Source of the DNA: Pseudomonas entomophila | Lineage (GTDB): Bacteria > Pseudomonadota > Gammaproteobacteria > Pseudomonadales > Pseudomonadaceae | Assembly: GCF_013523125.1 (NCBI RefSeq) | Contig: NZ_JAAMQJ010000036.1 | Location: 1-54,313, forward strand | Length of the DNA stretch: 54,313 nt | Direction: 5' to 3' | Shown here: positions 6,848-15,265 of the stretch, piece by piece | Layout: each line of letters starts with the position of its first letter | How positions within the stretch are numbered: the first letter of the stretch is position 1 | Made by a program: the position numbers and the translations under genes | The notes under the pieces: generated by a model | Told to the model about the DNA's origin: nothing | Seen by the model: the letters and a program-made list of their open reading frames with translations, nothing else | Database searches by the model: none

Positions 6848-8063
6848 CCTCTGCACCGTGATCGAGTTCAGAGAGCGGGACGCCGTGGTGCCTTCTCCCA
6901 ACATGCGCCACGGCACCTGCCCCCAACAGCACCGCCATCACCGTCACGATCAGAATGACGTACCGTGCCCCCAAGGGCGCAGCCAACAACGCCACCAGCA
7001 AACCCGCCAGTGGCTGGGACAGATTGTTCAACAGCGTCATCACGCCAACGGTCTTCCCGAAGTCCTGGGGCGGTATCACCCGCTGGCGAATCGTGCGCAT
7101 GTAGACGTTGAACATCTTGTCGAACGCGACGATCAGCAGAAAGCCCACCCCATAACCGAGCAGGCTCGGACTCAGTGCCGTGAGGAGCCCACCGGTTACG
7201 ATCATGCAGTAGCCAACACCGCCGAGTACCCGCAGTGACAGCACGACGCGAGCCAGCACGAACAGGATCACGATGGTCGCCACGGCCCCTGCCGTCTGCA
7301 ACGCGGCATAGCTGTCCTTGCCGGCGCCGTGCTGGCCGATGACCATGGCCGCTGAAGTGGCCAAGGTGACCCCGACGACCAGGTTGACGCCTACCGCCAG
7401 CGTGATGACCTTCTTCAGCGCTGTCAGGCGCAGGATATGGCCCAAAGCGATCTTCAAAGGCTGTCGCCAAATGTCCTGCCGTGGATCGAGCCCCTGGAAT
7501 GTGATGCAGCTCAAGCGCTGCCATACCAGCATGCTCGCGTCCGCCAGCAAGAACACACCCGCGACCCAGAGCACCACCCATGGCCATGACCACACCTCGA
7601 GCATCAACGCCGCCACCAACGGTCCTAGGACCAGCCCCGTCTGATCGGCGATTTGCGAATACGACAAGGTCTTGGTGTAGGTGTAATGCGCAAAGACATG
7701 CGGCATGAGCACTTCGCGCGCCATCAGGCCTTGCGTGGTCAACACGCCACACAGCGCCGACAGAGCCACCACCCAGCCAAGGCCACCGAAGACGCCATGG
7801 AGCGCCATCGCCACCACGCAGAACACGGCCCGGTACACTTGGCTGATGTGCAGGATCCTGACAGGCGAATACTTGTCGCATAGCGCTCCGCAGACCGGGA
7901 AGGCGAAAAAGCGCGGCAGTGACTCGACGAAGAAAGCCAGCCCTGCCCAGGACACGTTTTGGGTGGTCTGGAACACCACCAGTGGCACGATGAACAACAG
8001 GATCTGATCGGCCAGCCTCGACAGGAACAGCGAGATGAAGAAGGCGAGGTAATCCCTGCGCAT
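6804..8063 (-). CDS. MFS transporter
   Basis: Major facilitator superfamily permease of 419 residues with about 12 membrane spans. It opens with FFISLFLSRLADQILLFIVP and has the motif-A-like loop between helices 2 and 3 (CGALCDKYSPVRIL). The general look is that of the EntS/MFS_3-like exporters, but the substrate cannot be inferred. ATG 8063 is preceded by ACAGGAGCTTCCC, a good ribosome-binding site. The C-terminus is hydrophilic and Ser/Glu-rich. The gene overlaps the NIPSNAP 3' end by 44 bp on the opposite strand. Its codon use is slightly less GC-rich than that of the core genes nearby, consistent with an accessory origin. Confidence 0.87.
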   Translation of the reverse strand: MRRDYLAFFISLFLSRLADQILLFIVPLVVFQTTQNVSWAGLAFFVESLPRFFAFPVCGALCDKYSPVRILHISQVYRAVFCVVAMALHGVFGGLGWVVALSALCGVLTTQGLMAREVLMPHVFAHYTYTKTLSYSQIADQTGLVLGPLVAALMLEVWSWPWVVLWVAGVFLLADASMLVWQRLSCITFQGLDPRQDIWRQPLKIALGHILRLTALKKVITLAVGVNLVVGVTLATSAAMVIGQHGAGKDSYAALQTAGAVATIVILFVLARVVLSLRVLGGVGYCMIVTGGLLTALSPSLLGYGVGFLLIVAFDKMFNVYMRTIRQRVIPPQDFGKTVGVMTLLNNLSQPLAGLLVALLAAPLGARYVILIVTVMAVLLGAGAVAHVGRRHHGVPLSELDHGAEAIRAQDEESSSRSS

Positions 8064-8650
8064 GGGAAGCTCCTGTGGGGAAACGACAGGGCCTGGCGTT
8101 CAGCGAAGGCATCGACACGTCGCCCGCAAGCGCCAGGCTCGTTGGAGGCGATGATCAGGTGTGGTGGCTCCATGGACGAGCGTACGCCCTGTCACTGTGT
8201 GGGTCATGAAACGGCGTGTTGAAGGACACGTCCAACTTATCTTCTTTTTGTTTAAGCGCTGGGCATCCTGAGTGAGAGTACTCGCACCTCGTGTGTTTCA
8301 GCCCTGCACGCATGATTGGCTTCTTTGCGTCAGAGAGTCTTTATGCAATGCGCTACAGATTTCAGTCTGTTTGCGGAGCTCAGGCGCCCGTTTTAAACGG
8401 GATCCAAACAATTGAAAGAGCAGCGCGCCTCGCGCTTTCATGACGCGATTCCTCATCGACGTCGGCTGCAGTGAAATGATGATGGACGTGCTGGAGTCGA
8501 TGTTTCCCAGCACATGACTGCGACGCTCTTGAGGCGTCTGCCGCCATACAGTATTTCTGAAACACCCCCCTATCGCGGTGTTTCAGAACTCCAGCACGCA
8601 TCGACTCGAGCCCTCGCTTAACGCGCTGCCTGAAACACCCTGCCAAATCT
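8064..8650. other. 587-bp intergenic region, no gene recognised
   Basis: No convincing coding sequence on either strand. The part near 8220-8260 is AT-rich (CTTATCTTCTTTTTGTTTAA) and probably holds the MFS promoter. The right part carries a 12-bp hairpin (8555-8588) and a third copy of its arm sequence, TGAAACACC, near 8632-8640. Confidence 0.6.
8555..8588 (-). terminator. 12-bp hairpin downstream of hrpB
   Basis: TTCTGAAACACC (8555-8566) pairs perfectly with GGTGTTTCAGAA (8577-8588) around a 10-nt loop, about 60 bp past the hrpB stop on the minus strand. No long T-run follows, so it may be a weak terminator, an mRNA end-protecting hairpin or a protein-binding palindrome. Confidence 0.5.
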
Positions 8651-11173
8651 TCAAACCTTCCTCGGCTTCGCCCGCGCCGTCGCCTCCGCCACCAACGGAT
8701 CATCCGGCCAGTAATGCTTCGGGTACCGCCCCTTCAAATCCTTCTTCACCTCGTCATAGGTGGTGCGCCAGAAGCTCGCCAGGTCCTGGGTCACCTGCAC
8801 AGGCCGGCGCCCCGGTGACAGCAAATGCAGCTTGAGTACCTGACGGCCACCGGCAATGCGCGGCGTCTCGGCCAGACCGAACAGTTCCTGCAAGCGCACG
8901 GCCAGCACCGGTGGCTGCTCGCTGTAGTCGATGCGGATGTTCGACCCTGACGGCACCGCCAGGGTCTGCGGCGCCTGGCTGTCGAGCTGCTGCGGCAGGG
9001 GCCAGGGCAGCAGGTTGCGCAGGATCGAGGACAGGTCGAGCTGGGCGAAATGGCTCAGTCGGGTGACCTTGCCCAGGTAGGGCGCCAACCACTGTTCCAG
9101 CGAGGCGAGCAAGGCCGTGTCGCTCAGGTCGGGCCAGTCGCTGGTGCCAGTCTGGGCGAGGTCGAGGCTGCGCAGCAGTGCCACGCGGGCTTGCCACTGG
9201 CGCAGCTCCGGTGTCCAAGGCAGCAGTTCGAGGCCCTTGCGGCGGACCAGCCCGGCCAGGGCCTGGGCGCGTGCGTCGGCATCCAGGTCGGGCAAGGGCT
9301 GGCGGTCGAGTACCAGTTCGCCGACCTTGCGTTGGCGTTCGGCGCGCAGCGCCCCTTCCCGTTCGTCCCATTCTAGAATGTCGACCTGGCGCACCTGTTC
9401 GCTCAGGACCGTCTCGAACAGCGCCGGGTCGAGGTCGGCGGCCAGGTAGATGCGTTCTTCGCGCTGGCCCTGGCGGCTGCCCAGGTCGGCGATGGCGAGC
9501 CAGGCGTGCTTCATCAGGGCGTCGGGTTCGCCGAACTGCGCGGCGCGACCGTTCGCCAGGCGGTAGTCGCCGCCGCCGGCCTGACGCTGGCGGGCGACGC
9601 GGTCCGGGTAGGCCAGCGCCAGCAGGCACCCGGCCCAGCGGGGGTGCTCTGGGTCTTTCACGCTGTCACCGGGAGCGCCGCGCAGGTGCGCGCGGTACTG
9701 CCGGGCCAGTTGCCGGGCGCGCTGGGTGCTGCCCTGCGCACCTCGGGGCAAGCGTTGGTCGCCTGCGAGCAGAGCCAGTCGACTGTGCACGTCCGCCCCG
9801 CCACCGCGCAGGATGTCGCGCTCGCCCAGCAGGGCGGCCAGGTCGCAAGCCTGCTGGGTCAGACCCAGGGCATGGCCGCGCAGCAGCACGTGGGCGATGC
9901 GCGGGTGAGCGGGCAGTTCGGCCATGGCCTGGCCATGCCGGGACAGACCGCCTCCAGGCTGCAACGCACCGAGGCGCTCGAGCAGGTCGCGGGCCTGGGC
10001 GAAGGCGGCGCTGGGCGGAGCGTCGAGCCAGGTCAGCTGGTCCGGCTCGACGCCCCAGCGGGCCAGCTGCAGGGCCAGCCCGGCCAGGTCGGCCTGGAGG
10101 ATCTCGGCCGCGCTGAAGGCGGCCATCTGTTCGTGCTGGGTTTGTGACCACAGCCGGTAGCACACGCCCGGCTCCACCCGTCCGGCCCGGCCGGCGCGCT
10201 GGGTGGCGCTGGCGCGGGAGATGCGCTGGGTGTCGAGACGGGTCATGCCGCTGCGCGGGTCGAAGCGCGGCGTGCGCTCCAGCCCGGCGTCGATGACCAC
10301 CCGCACGCCTTCGATGGTGAGGCTGGTTTCGGCCAGGTTGGTGGCCAGCACCACCTTGCGCTGGCCAGCCGGCGCCGGGTCGATCGCCGCCCGTTGCGCG
10401 TTCAGGTCGAGTTCGCCGTGCAAGGGGCAGACCTGCACCTGGGGCGTCTGGCCCAGCGCCTCGTCCAGGGCCTGTTGCACGCGGCGAATCTCGGCCTGGC
10501 CCGGCAGGAACACCAGCAGGCTGCCGGTCTGCTCGTCGAGCGCCTCCAGGCAGGCCTGCACCACCCGTGGCTCGATGAATTCGCCCGGTTGCGTCGGCCG
10601 CCCCCAGCGGATGTCGACCGGGTGCATGCGCCCTTCGCTGGTGACAATCGGCGCGTCATCGAGCAGGCGCGACAGGCGTTCGCCCTCCAGGGTCGCGGAC
10701 ATCAACAGGACCTTCAGCGGCGGATCCTCGCGCAACAGCTCGCGGCCGTTGAGCGCCAGGGCCAGGGCCAGGTCGGCGTCCAGGTTGCGCAGGTGGAACT
10801 CGTCGAAGATCACCAGCCCCACGCCCTCCAGGGCCGGATCGTCCTGCAGGCGACGGGTGAGGATACCTTCGGTGACCACCTCGATCCGCGTGTTCGGCCC
10901 GACCTTGCTGTCCAGCCGGATGCGGTAGCCGACCGTCTCACCGACCCGCTCGCCCAGTTCGCTGGCCATGCGCTCGGCGGCGGCCCGTGCGGCGAGGCGG
11001 CGGGGTTCGAGCATGACGATGGTCTGGCCGTGCAGCCAGGGGGCATCGAGCAGGGCCAGCGGCACGCGGGTGGTCTTGCCGGCGCCGGGCGGCGCTTCGA
11101 GCACGACCTCGTGGCGTGCCTCAAGGGCGTGGCGCAGGGCGGGCAACACGGTATCGATCGGGAGTGAAATCAT
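8651..11173 (-). CDS. hrpB: ATP-dependent helicase HrpB
   Basis: DEAH-box helicase of 840 residues, the normal size for HrpB. Two RecA domains come first: LEAPPGAGKT (Walker A, about residues 24-33), LEPRRLAARA, IFDEFHLRN (the DEFH form of the DEAH box, characteristic of HrpB), SATLEG, and motif VI QRAGRAGRVEPG. The helicase-associated and HrpB C-terminal domains follow, ending in a Lys/Arg-rich tail. Its cellular substrate is not well defined; related HrpA acts on mRNA. ATG 11173 opens MISLPIDTVLPALRHALEA. It is divergent from a small lipoprotein gene at 11291. Confidence 0.95.
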   Translation of the reverse strand: MISLPIDTVLPALRHALEARHEVVLEAPPGAGKTTRVPLALLDAPWLHGQTIVMLEPRRLAARAAAERMASELGERVGETVGYRIRLDSKVGPNTRIEVVTEGILTRRLQDDPALEGVGLVIFDEFHLRNLDADLALALALNGRELLREDPPLKVLLMSATLEGERLSRLLDDAPIVTSEGRMHPVDIRWGRPTQPGEFIEPRVVQACLEALDEQTGSLLVFLPGQAEIRRVQQALDEALGQTPQVQVCPLHGELDLNAQRAAIDPAPAGQRKVVLATNLAETSLTIEGVRVVIDAGLERTPRFDPRSGMTRLDTQRISRASATQRAGRAGRVEPGVCYRLWSQTQHEQMAAFSAAEILQADLAGLALQLARWGVEPDQLTWLDAPPSAAFAQARDLLERLGALQPGGGLSRHGQAMAELPAHPRIAHVLLRGHALGLTQQACDLAALLGERDILRGGGADVHSRLALLAGDQRLPRGAQGSTQRARQLARQYRAHLRGAPGDSVKDPEHPRWAGCLLALAYPDRVARQRQAGGGDYRLANGRAAQFGEPDALMKHAWLAIADLGSRQGQREERIYLAADLDPALFETVLSEQVRQVDILEWDEREGALRAERQRKVGELVLDRQPLPDLDADARAQALAGLVRRKGLELLPWTPELRQWQARVALLRSLDLAQTGTSDWPDLSDTALLASLEQWLAPYLGKVTRLSHFAQLDLSSILRNLLPWPLPQQLDSQAPQTLAVPSGSNIRIDYSEQPPVLAVRLQELFGLAETPRIAGGRQVLKLHLLSPGRRPVQVTQDLASFWRTTYDEVKKDLKGRYPKHYWPDDPLVAEATARAKPRKV

Positions 11174-11290
11174 GGTGGTCCTCAGGCGAGCGGACCAGTA
11201 TAACGGCGAACCGGGCCTGACTCGTCACGGTCCCATTCACGGAGGCCGGCGTTTGCCCGCCTCGTTGCGCCCTTTTTTGCGGAGACTCCC

Positions 11291-11701
11291 ATGCGCATTC
11301 CCACTCGCCTGATCGGTGGCGCCCTGATCGCCACGCAGCTGACCGCTTGCGGCACCCTGTTCTACCCCGATCGTCGCGGTCAGATCGATGGCCGGGTCGA
11401 CCCGGTGATCGTGGCCCTGGACGCGGTCGGCCTGCTCTTCTACGTGATCCCGGGGTTGATCGCCTTCGGCATCGATTTCGCCACGGGGGCCATCTACTAC
11501 CCAGGCGGCGTCACCGCGCAGGTCGACCCGGCCACCTTGCGCCCGGCGATCGATGCCGATGGCCAGGTGGACCGCCTCAAGCTGCAGGCGATCCTGGAGG
11601 CCGAGCTGGGTCAGCGCCTGCCGCTGGACGATCCGCGGCTGATCCAGCAGCGCGGCAGTGTCGAGCAGTTGGCGGCGCTGAACACGGTGCCGGCGGCGTG
11701 A
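11291..11701 (+). CDS. small lipoprotein, YceK/YidQ-like
   Basis: A 136-residue predicted lipoprotein. The signal peptide ends in the lipobox LTAC with the modified Cys at residue 20 (CGTLFYPDRRG). A hydrophobic segment (VALDAVGLLFYVIPGLIAFG) and DFATGAIYYP follow, a layout seen in the YceK/YidQ-type lipoproteins. Function is unknown. Pseudomonas annotations sometimes name such proteins polyribonucleotide nucleotidyltransferase; nothing in the sequence supports that. It lies 25 bp upstream of the CDF transporter on the same strand, so the two may be co-transcribed. Confidence 0.75.
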   Translation: MRIPTRLIGGALIATQLTACGTLFYPDRRGQIDGRVDPVIVALDAVGLLFYVIPGLIAFGIDFATGAIYYPGGVTAQVDPATLRPAIDADGQVDRLKLQAILEAELGQRLPLDDPRLIQQRGSVEQLAALNTVPAA

Positions 11702-11726
11702 CCTCGCCGCGACGCGGAGCCTGGGC

Positions 11727-12596
11727 ATGACCCCGAGCGCCGAGCACCAGCGCCTGCTGCGCCTGGCCACGCGGGCGTCGCTCACCGTGGCCTGCGTGCT
11801 GGTGATCAGCAAGGCGCTGGCCTGGTGGTTCAGCGACTCGGTCAGCCTGCTGGCCGGGCTGACCGACTCGGTGCTGGACGCGGTGGCGTCCTTGCTCAAT
11901 CTGCTGGCGGTGCAGTACGCCTTGCGGCCCGCCGACGACGACCATCGCTACGGGCATGGCAAGGCCGAGGCCTTGGCCGGGATGGCCCAGGCGCTGTTCA
12001 TCGGCGCCAGTGCGGTGATCATCGCCGTGCAAGCGGCGGAGCGTTTGCAGGCGCCCGCGCCGCTGGGCAACACCACGGCCGGTATCGGCGTGATGCTGCT
12101 GTCGCTGGTGCTGACGGTGGGGTTGCTGGCGTTTCAGCGCAAGGTCGTGCGCGTCACCGGCTCGACGGCCATCCGCGCCGACTCGCTGCATTACCGCTCC
12201 GACCTGCTGCTCAACGGCAGCATTCTGGTCGCCCTGTTGCTGGCGCGCTTCGGCTGGCCGCAGCTCGATGCGTTGTTCGGCCTGGGGATTGCGGTGTACA
12301 TTTTCTGGAGCGCGGTGCAGATCGCGCGCGAGAGTGGCGGCATCCTGATGGACAAGGAACTGCCCAGTGACGTGTCCGAGGAGATGCGGGTGCTGGTGTG
12401 TGGGCTGCCGGGCGTGGTGGGGGCGCATGATCTGCGCACGCGGGTTTCAGGGCATCGCTGGTTCGTCCAGGTGCATCTGGAGTTGCCTGGGGCATTGCCG
12501 TTGCATGAGGCCCATGCGGTGTGCGTCGAGGCATCGGCACGGATAAGGGAGCGTTATCCACAGGCGGATGTGATGGTGCATGCGGATCCGGTGTGA
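11727..12596 (+). CDS. cation diffusion facilitator (FieF/CDF) metal efflux protein
   Basis: Proton-coupled divalent metal exporter (Zn/Fe/Cd class) of the inner membrane, 289 residues. Six membrane helices are followed by a cytoplasmic metal-binding domain (from about residue 205). Site-A residues are visible as D47 and D51 in LTDSVLDAVASLLN and as the His/Asp pair in DSLHYRSD (helix 5). The motif DDDHRYGHGKAEAL (70-83) is the CDF signature after helix 2. ATG 11727 leaves 25 bp after the lipoprotein gene. Sequence resembles FieF most, but the metal preference is not certain. Confidence 0.9.
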   Translation: MTPSAEHQRLLRLATRASLTVACVLVISKALAWWFSDSVSLLAGLTDSVLDAVASLLNLLAVQYALRPADDDHRYGHGKAEALAGMAQALFIGASAVIIAVQAAERLQAPAPLGNTTAGIGVMLLSLVLTVGLLAFQRKVVRVTGSTAIRADSLHYRSDLLLNGSILVALLLARFGWPQLDALFGLGIAVYIFWSAVQIARESGGILMDKELPSDVSEEMRVLVCGLPGVVGAHDLRTRVSGHRWFVQVHLELPGALPLHEAHAVCVEASARIRERYPQADVMVHADPV

Positions 12597-12648
12597 AGGG
12601 TTGGGCTGGGTGGGAGGCGTTCGCCGGATGAATGGCGTGGCTGGGTTT

Positions 12649-12780
12649 GCGGCCCCTGCGGGGCCGATCGCGGCGCAGGGGCCGCTCCTACAGGTGGGTG
12701 AGCTGCGACGCTGATTTGTCAGGGCACCGCTGTCTCCGTGTGGGAGCGGCCCCTGTGCCGCGATCGGGCCCGCAGGGGCC
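12649..12780. repeat. inverted pair of REP elements (GCGGCCCCTG type)
   Basis: Two copies of the GC-rich palindromic REP unit face each other: GCGGCCCCTGCGGGGCCGAT through GGGGCCGCTCCTAC (12649-12691) and GTGGGAGCGGCCCCTGTGCC through GGGCCCGCAGGGGCC (12737-12780). They lie between the convergent CDF and DUF6515 genes, the usual site for such elements. The same unit occurs at 32391-32430 and 54178-54220. Confidence 0.8.
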
Positions 12781-12850
12781 GTAAAACCTGCGACTCCGTG
12801 GCGGCGGTTGAGCAAAGCACGCTCAGCACCACGACGTCACGGCCTGCGCC

Positions 12851-13657
12851 TCAATTGACGCTATAACCCCGCCCGCTCAGACACGCCCCCAACGCGCGTC
12901 TGTACACCTGCGCCCCGTCACCAGGCGGTGCATACCCCGCACCGGCCGGATCGAACCCTGACTGTTCCACCGCCCAGCGATGGCACTGGTAGCGATCCTG
13001 TTCCTGCTGCTGGGGCGGCTGCCCCTGCGCCGGGTAGGCGATGACGTCGTAGCCGGTGCCCTGCCCTTCGCCGCTCGCAGGCACCTGGCCCACCTGCGCC
13101 GGATCGACCACCACGTACTCCCCGCTCTCGGGTCGGTACTGGTAGTAGGCATCGGCCACGCCGTACAGCAACGTACCGCCTGCCCACATCTCACGGGCAT
13201 AGGGCGGCAGGTAGCCGACCCGCGCGCCGAATGGTGGACGCACCACGACGTAGCCCGGTCCCTGGGGCTGGTACCAGTAACCCCCCGAGAAGAAATACTC
13301 CCGCCCGCGATAGGGCACTCTCCAGTAGCGATCGGGAAACTGCCCGATGGCCTGGCCCGGACGATAGCGCGGCCCTGGTCCCCAGCCATCTCCAGGCTCG
13401 CCAGGCCGCCCTCCCCATCCCTCGCCAGGACGCTGCCCGGGACCACCTGCCTGCCATTCACGCCCATCGCCCGGACGCCGTGGAATGTCCTGGTAATACC
13501 CTGGGCGTGGCGGCTGGGTCTGGCGCACTTCGTCGCGCGACTGCAACGGGGAATGGCCGGGGCCTGGCCCGGCGTTCGGGTCCTGGGCCCAGGCCGCTTG
13601 ACCACCGGCCATGCAACACAGCGTCAGTGCCGCCCACTGCCATACACGCGACATCAT
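12851..13657 (-). CDS. secreted DUF6515-family protein
   Basis: A 268-residue exported protein. A signal peptide (about residues 1-24, ending AAWA) precedes a long Pro/Gly/Arg-rich region with repeated PG, GDG and PGQ motifs. Next is a conserved tyrosine-rich domain (PYRGREYFFSGGYWYQP, VVVRPPFGARVGYLPP) and a cysteine-containing C-terminal part (QCHRWAVEQSGFDPAG, ACLSGRGYSVN). The YWYQP and GARVGYLPP elements match what I know of DUF6515. Function is unknown; the composition suggests a periplasmic or surface protein. The two C-terminal Cys could form a disulphide. Confidence 0.75.
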   Translation of the reverse strand: MMSRVWQWAALTLCCMAGGQAAWAQDPNAGPGPGHSPLQSRDEVRQTQPPRPGYYQDIPRRPGDGREWQAGGPGQRPGEGWGGRPGEPGDGWGPGPRYRPGQAIGQFPDRYWRVPYRGREYFFSGGYWYQPQGPGYVVVRPPFGARVGYLPPYAREMWAGGTLLYGVADAYYQYRPESGEYVVVDPAQVGQVPASGEGQGTGYDVIAYPAQGQPPQQQEQDRYQCHRWAVEQSGFDPAGAGYAPPGDGAQVYRRALGACLSGRGYSVN

Positions 13658-13734
13658 GGAATTGCCCTCGACAGGGAGATCGTTCGATAAGGCGCAGTCT
13701 ACAACGCCATCAGCACGCGCAGACGCCTTTCAGA

Positions 13735-13976
13735 CATGAAAAAAGGGAGGCCCGAGGGCCTCCCTTTTGGAAGATGGAGTCCGTGCTCGACGCTTGTGGC
13801 GTCGGCTCACCTCGCCTCGTCTTCTGGACGGGGCGTAGCCCGGGGGCCTGGCGGCTCCTGTGGGAGCGTCTGGCCGCAACCGCCTGCATAAGGTCGGTCG
13901 CCGTGGACTGATGTCCGGGCAGTGATTCTGGGGATAACGATAAGGGATCGAGGGCGGCAGGGGATTGCGAAGATTG
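13735..13976 (-). ncRNA. candidate small RNA, minus strand
   Basis: The minus strand has a 12-13 bp GC-rich hairpin (13741-13768) followed at once by TTTTTT, a textbook intrinsic terminator, yet no gene on that strand ends there. About 240 nt upstream on the same strand is a promoter-like pair, TTGAGT (14012-14007) and TATTTA (13988-13983), with an 18-bp spacer. The expected RNA would run from about 13976 to 13735 and is rich in potential stems. It lies between a DUF6515 gene and an lrp-type gene that point away from each other. I do not recognise a known RNA family. Confidence 0.45.
13741..13768 (-). terminator. strong intrinsic terminator
   Basis: AAAAGGGAGGCCC (13741-13753) pairs with GGGCCTCCCTTTT (13756-13768). 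On the minus strand the stem is followed by six T (13740-13735). On the plus strand only four T are present. It therefore best fits a transcript read on the minus strand from the 13770-13980 region. Confidence 0.8.
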
Positions 13977-13992
13977 CTGAATTAAATAGGGC

Positions 13993-14022
13993 TTGCGCAA
14001 TTTTTGACTCAAGATCAATAAT
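13993..14022 (+). promoter_or_regulatory. promoter of the lrp-type gene at 14055
   Basis: TTGCGC (13993-13998) and AATAAT (14017-14022) are separated by 18 bp, in an AT-rich island 33 bp before the start codon. It overlaps the candidate minus-strand promoter of the putative small RNA. AT-rich sequence of this kind would also suit autoregulation by an Lrp-family protein. Confidence 0.45.
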
Positions 14023-14054
14023 TCGCCGCAATTCAGATAGAAAAGGCTTCTCCC

Positions 14055-14531
14055 ATGAGCAAACTCGACCGTTACGACCTGAGTATCCTTGCCGAATTGC
14101 AGCGCGATGCGCGCATCTCCAACCAGGAACTGGCCGAACGCATCGGCCTGTCGCCCTCGCCGTGCTCGCGCCGGGTCAAACAATTGGAAGACGATGGCTA
14201 CATCGCGCGCCAAGTCGCGCTGCTCGACCGCAAGAAACTGGGCCTGAGCCTGACCGCCTACGTGCTGATCGGCATGGACCGCCACACGCCCGAGCGTTTC
14301 GAAACCTTCGAGGCGGCGATCCGCAGCCTGCCGCAAGTGCTCGAATGCTGCCTGGTGACCGGCATCGACGCCGACTACCAGCTCAAGGTCGTGGTGCCCG
14401 ACATGGACCATTACCAGAAGCTGCTGCTGGGCAGCCTGACCCGTATCGAAGGCGTCACCAGCGTGCGCTCGAGCTTCGTGCTCAACCAGGTGCTGGCCAG
14501 CACCGAGATGCCCCTGACCCACTTGCGGTGA
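14055..14531 (+). CDS. Lrp/AsnC-family transcriptional regulator
   Basis: A 158-residue regulator with the N-terminal winged helix (MSKLDRYDLSILAELQRDAR, then ELAERIGLSPSPCSRRV) and the C-terminal RAM domain (LECCLVTGIDADYQLKVVVP, then GVTSVRSSFVLNQV). The SPSPCSRRVKQLE recognition helix is typical of the Lrp branch nearest to E. coli Lrp and BkdR. Effector and targets cannot be read from sequence. It is distinct from the Lrp-type gene at 2179, whose recognition helix differs. ATG 14055 follows GAAAAGGCTTCTCCC, an acceptable ribosome-binding site. Confidence 0.88.
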   Translation: MSKLDRYDLSILAELQRDARISNQELAERIGLSPSPCSRRVKQLEDDGYIARQVALLDRKKLGLSLTAYVLIGMDRHTPERFETFEAAIRSLPQVLECCLVTGIDADYQLKVVVPDMDHYQKLLLGSLTRIEGVTSVRSSFVLNQVLASTEMPLTHLR

Positions 14532-14638
14532 AGCTGCAAGCTGCAAGCCAGAGCGTCAGCGCTGCATCAACGTCCTGTCAACACCTGACCCACCGCGCCA
14601 ACGTCCGCTTGTAGCTTGTAACTTGTAGCTTGCCGCTA
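14532..14638. repeat. element bounded by inverted GCAAGCT-type heptamers (copy A)
   Basis: The left end carries direct repeats AAGCTGCAAGCTGCAAGCC followed by AGAGCG. The right end carries the degenerate complement (CTTGTAGCTTG, CTTGTAGCTTGC). The whole element, about 107 bp, fills the space between the convergent lrp-type gene and rluE. A second element with the same ends and the same AGAGCG motif lies at 39018-39157. Confidence 0.65.
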
Positions 14639-15259
14639 AACCCCGCCCTCCCGCCACGTCCCAGGCTCGAGCCCGTCGAGGGTCCAGTCGCCGATACGCA
14701 CGCGCACCAGGCGCAGGGTCGGCAGGCCGACGGCGGCGGTCATGCGTCGGACCTGGCGGTTGCGGCCTTCGCGGATGATCAGCTCCAGCCAGTACGTGGG
14801 CACGCTCTTGCGAAAGCGCACCGGCGGGTGGCGTGGCCAGAGGGTCGGCTCGTCCAGGCGTCGCGCTTCGGCGGGCAAGGTGAGGCCGTCGTTGAGCTGC
14901 ACGCCGTCGCGCAGGCGCTGTACCTGCTCGTCGCTCGGCTCACCCTCCACCTGCACCCAGTAGGTCTTGGGCAACTTGTGCCGGGGGTCGGCGATGCGCG
15001 CCTGCAGGCGTCCATCGTTGGTCAGCAGCAACAAGCCTTCGCTGTCGCGGTCCAGGCGACCGGCCGGGTACACGCCGGGCACGTCGATGTAGTCCTTGAG
15101 CGTGGCGCGCCCTTCGCCATCGCTGAACTGCGTCAGCACGTCGAACGGCTTGTTGAACAGGATCAGCCGCGTGTCAGCGGGCGCGGCCTTGGCCGGGCGG
15201 CGTGGGCCGGTGGGCCGCGTCGAGGGACGACGCGGCGTGGGACGGGACGGCGGTGGCAT
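14636..15259 (-). CDS. rluE: 23S rRNA pseudouridine synthase E
   Basis: Converts U2457 (E. coli numbering) of 23S rRNA to pseudouridine. The 207-residue protein starts with a Pro/Arg-rich tail (about residues 1-30) and then the RsuA/RluE-type catalytic domain: LILFNKPFDVLTQFSDGEGR, VYPAGRLDRDSEGLLLLTND (with the catalytic Asp), and the C-terminal REGRNRQVRRMTAAVGLPTL. The N-terminal S4 domain found in RsuA is absent, as expected for RluE. It is six bases downstream of amn on the same strand. ATG 15259 is the only reasonable start. Confidence 0.92.
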   Translation of the reverse strand: MPPPSRPTPRRPSTRPTGPRRPAKAAPADTRLILFNKPFDVLTQFSDGEGRATLKDYIDVPGVYPAGRLDRDSEGLLLLTNDGRLQARIADPRHKLPKTYWVQVEGEPSDEQVQRLRDGVQLNDGLTLPAEARRLDEPTLWPRHPPVRFRKSVPTYWLELIIREGRNRQVRRMTAAVGLPTLRLVRVRIGDWTLDGLEPGTWREGGV

Positions 15260-15265
15260 GCAACC

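Noticed and set aside
11291..11701. Naming the small lipoprotein a polyribonucleotide nucleotidyltransferase
   Set aside because: It is 136 residues with a lipobox and one hydrophobic segment. No KH, S1 or RNase PH domain is present.
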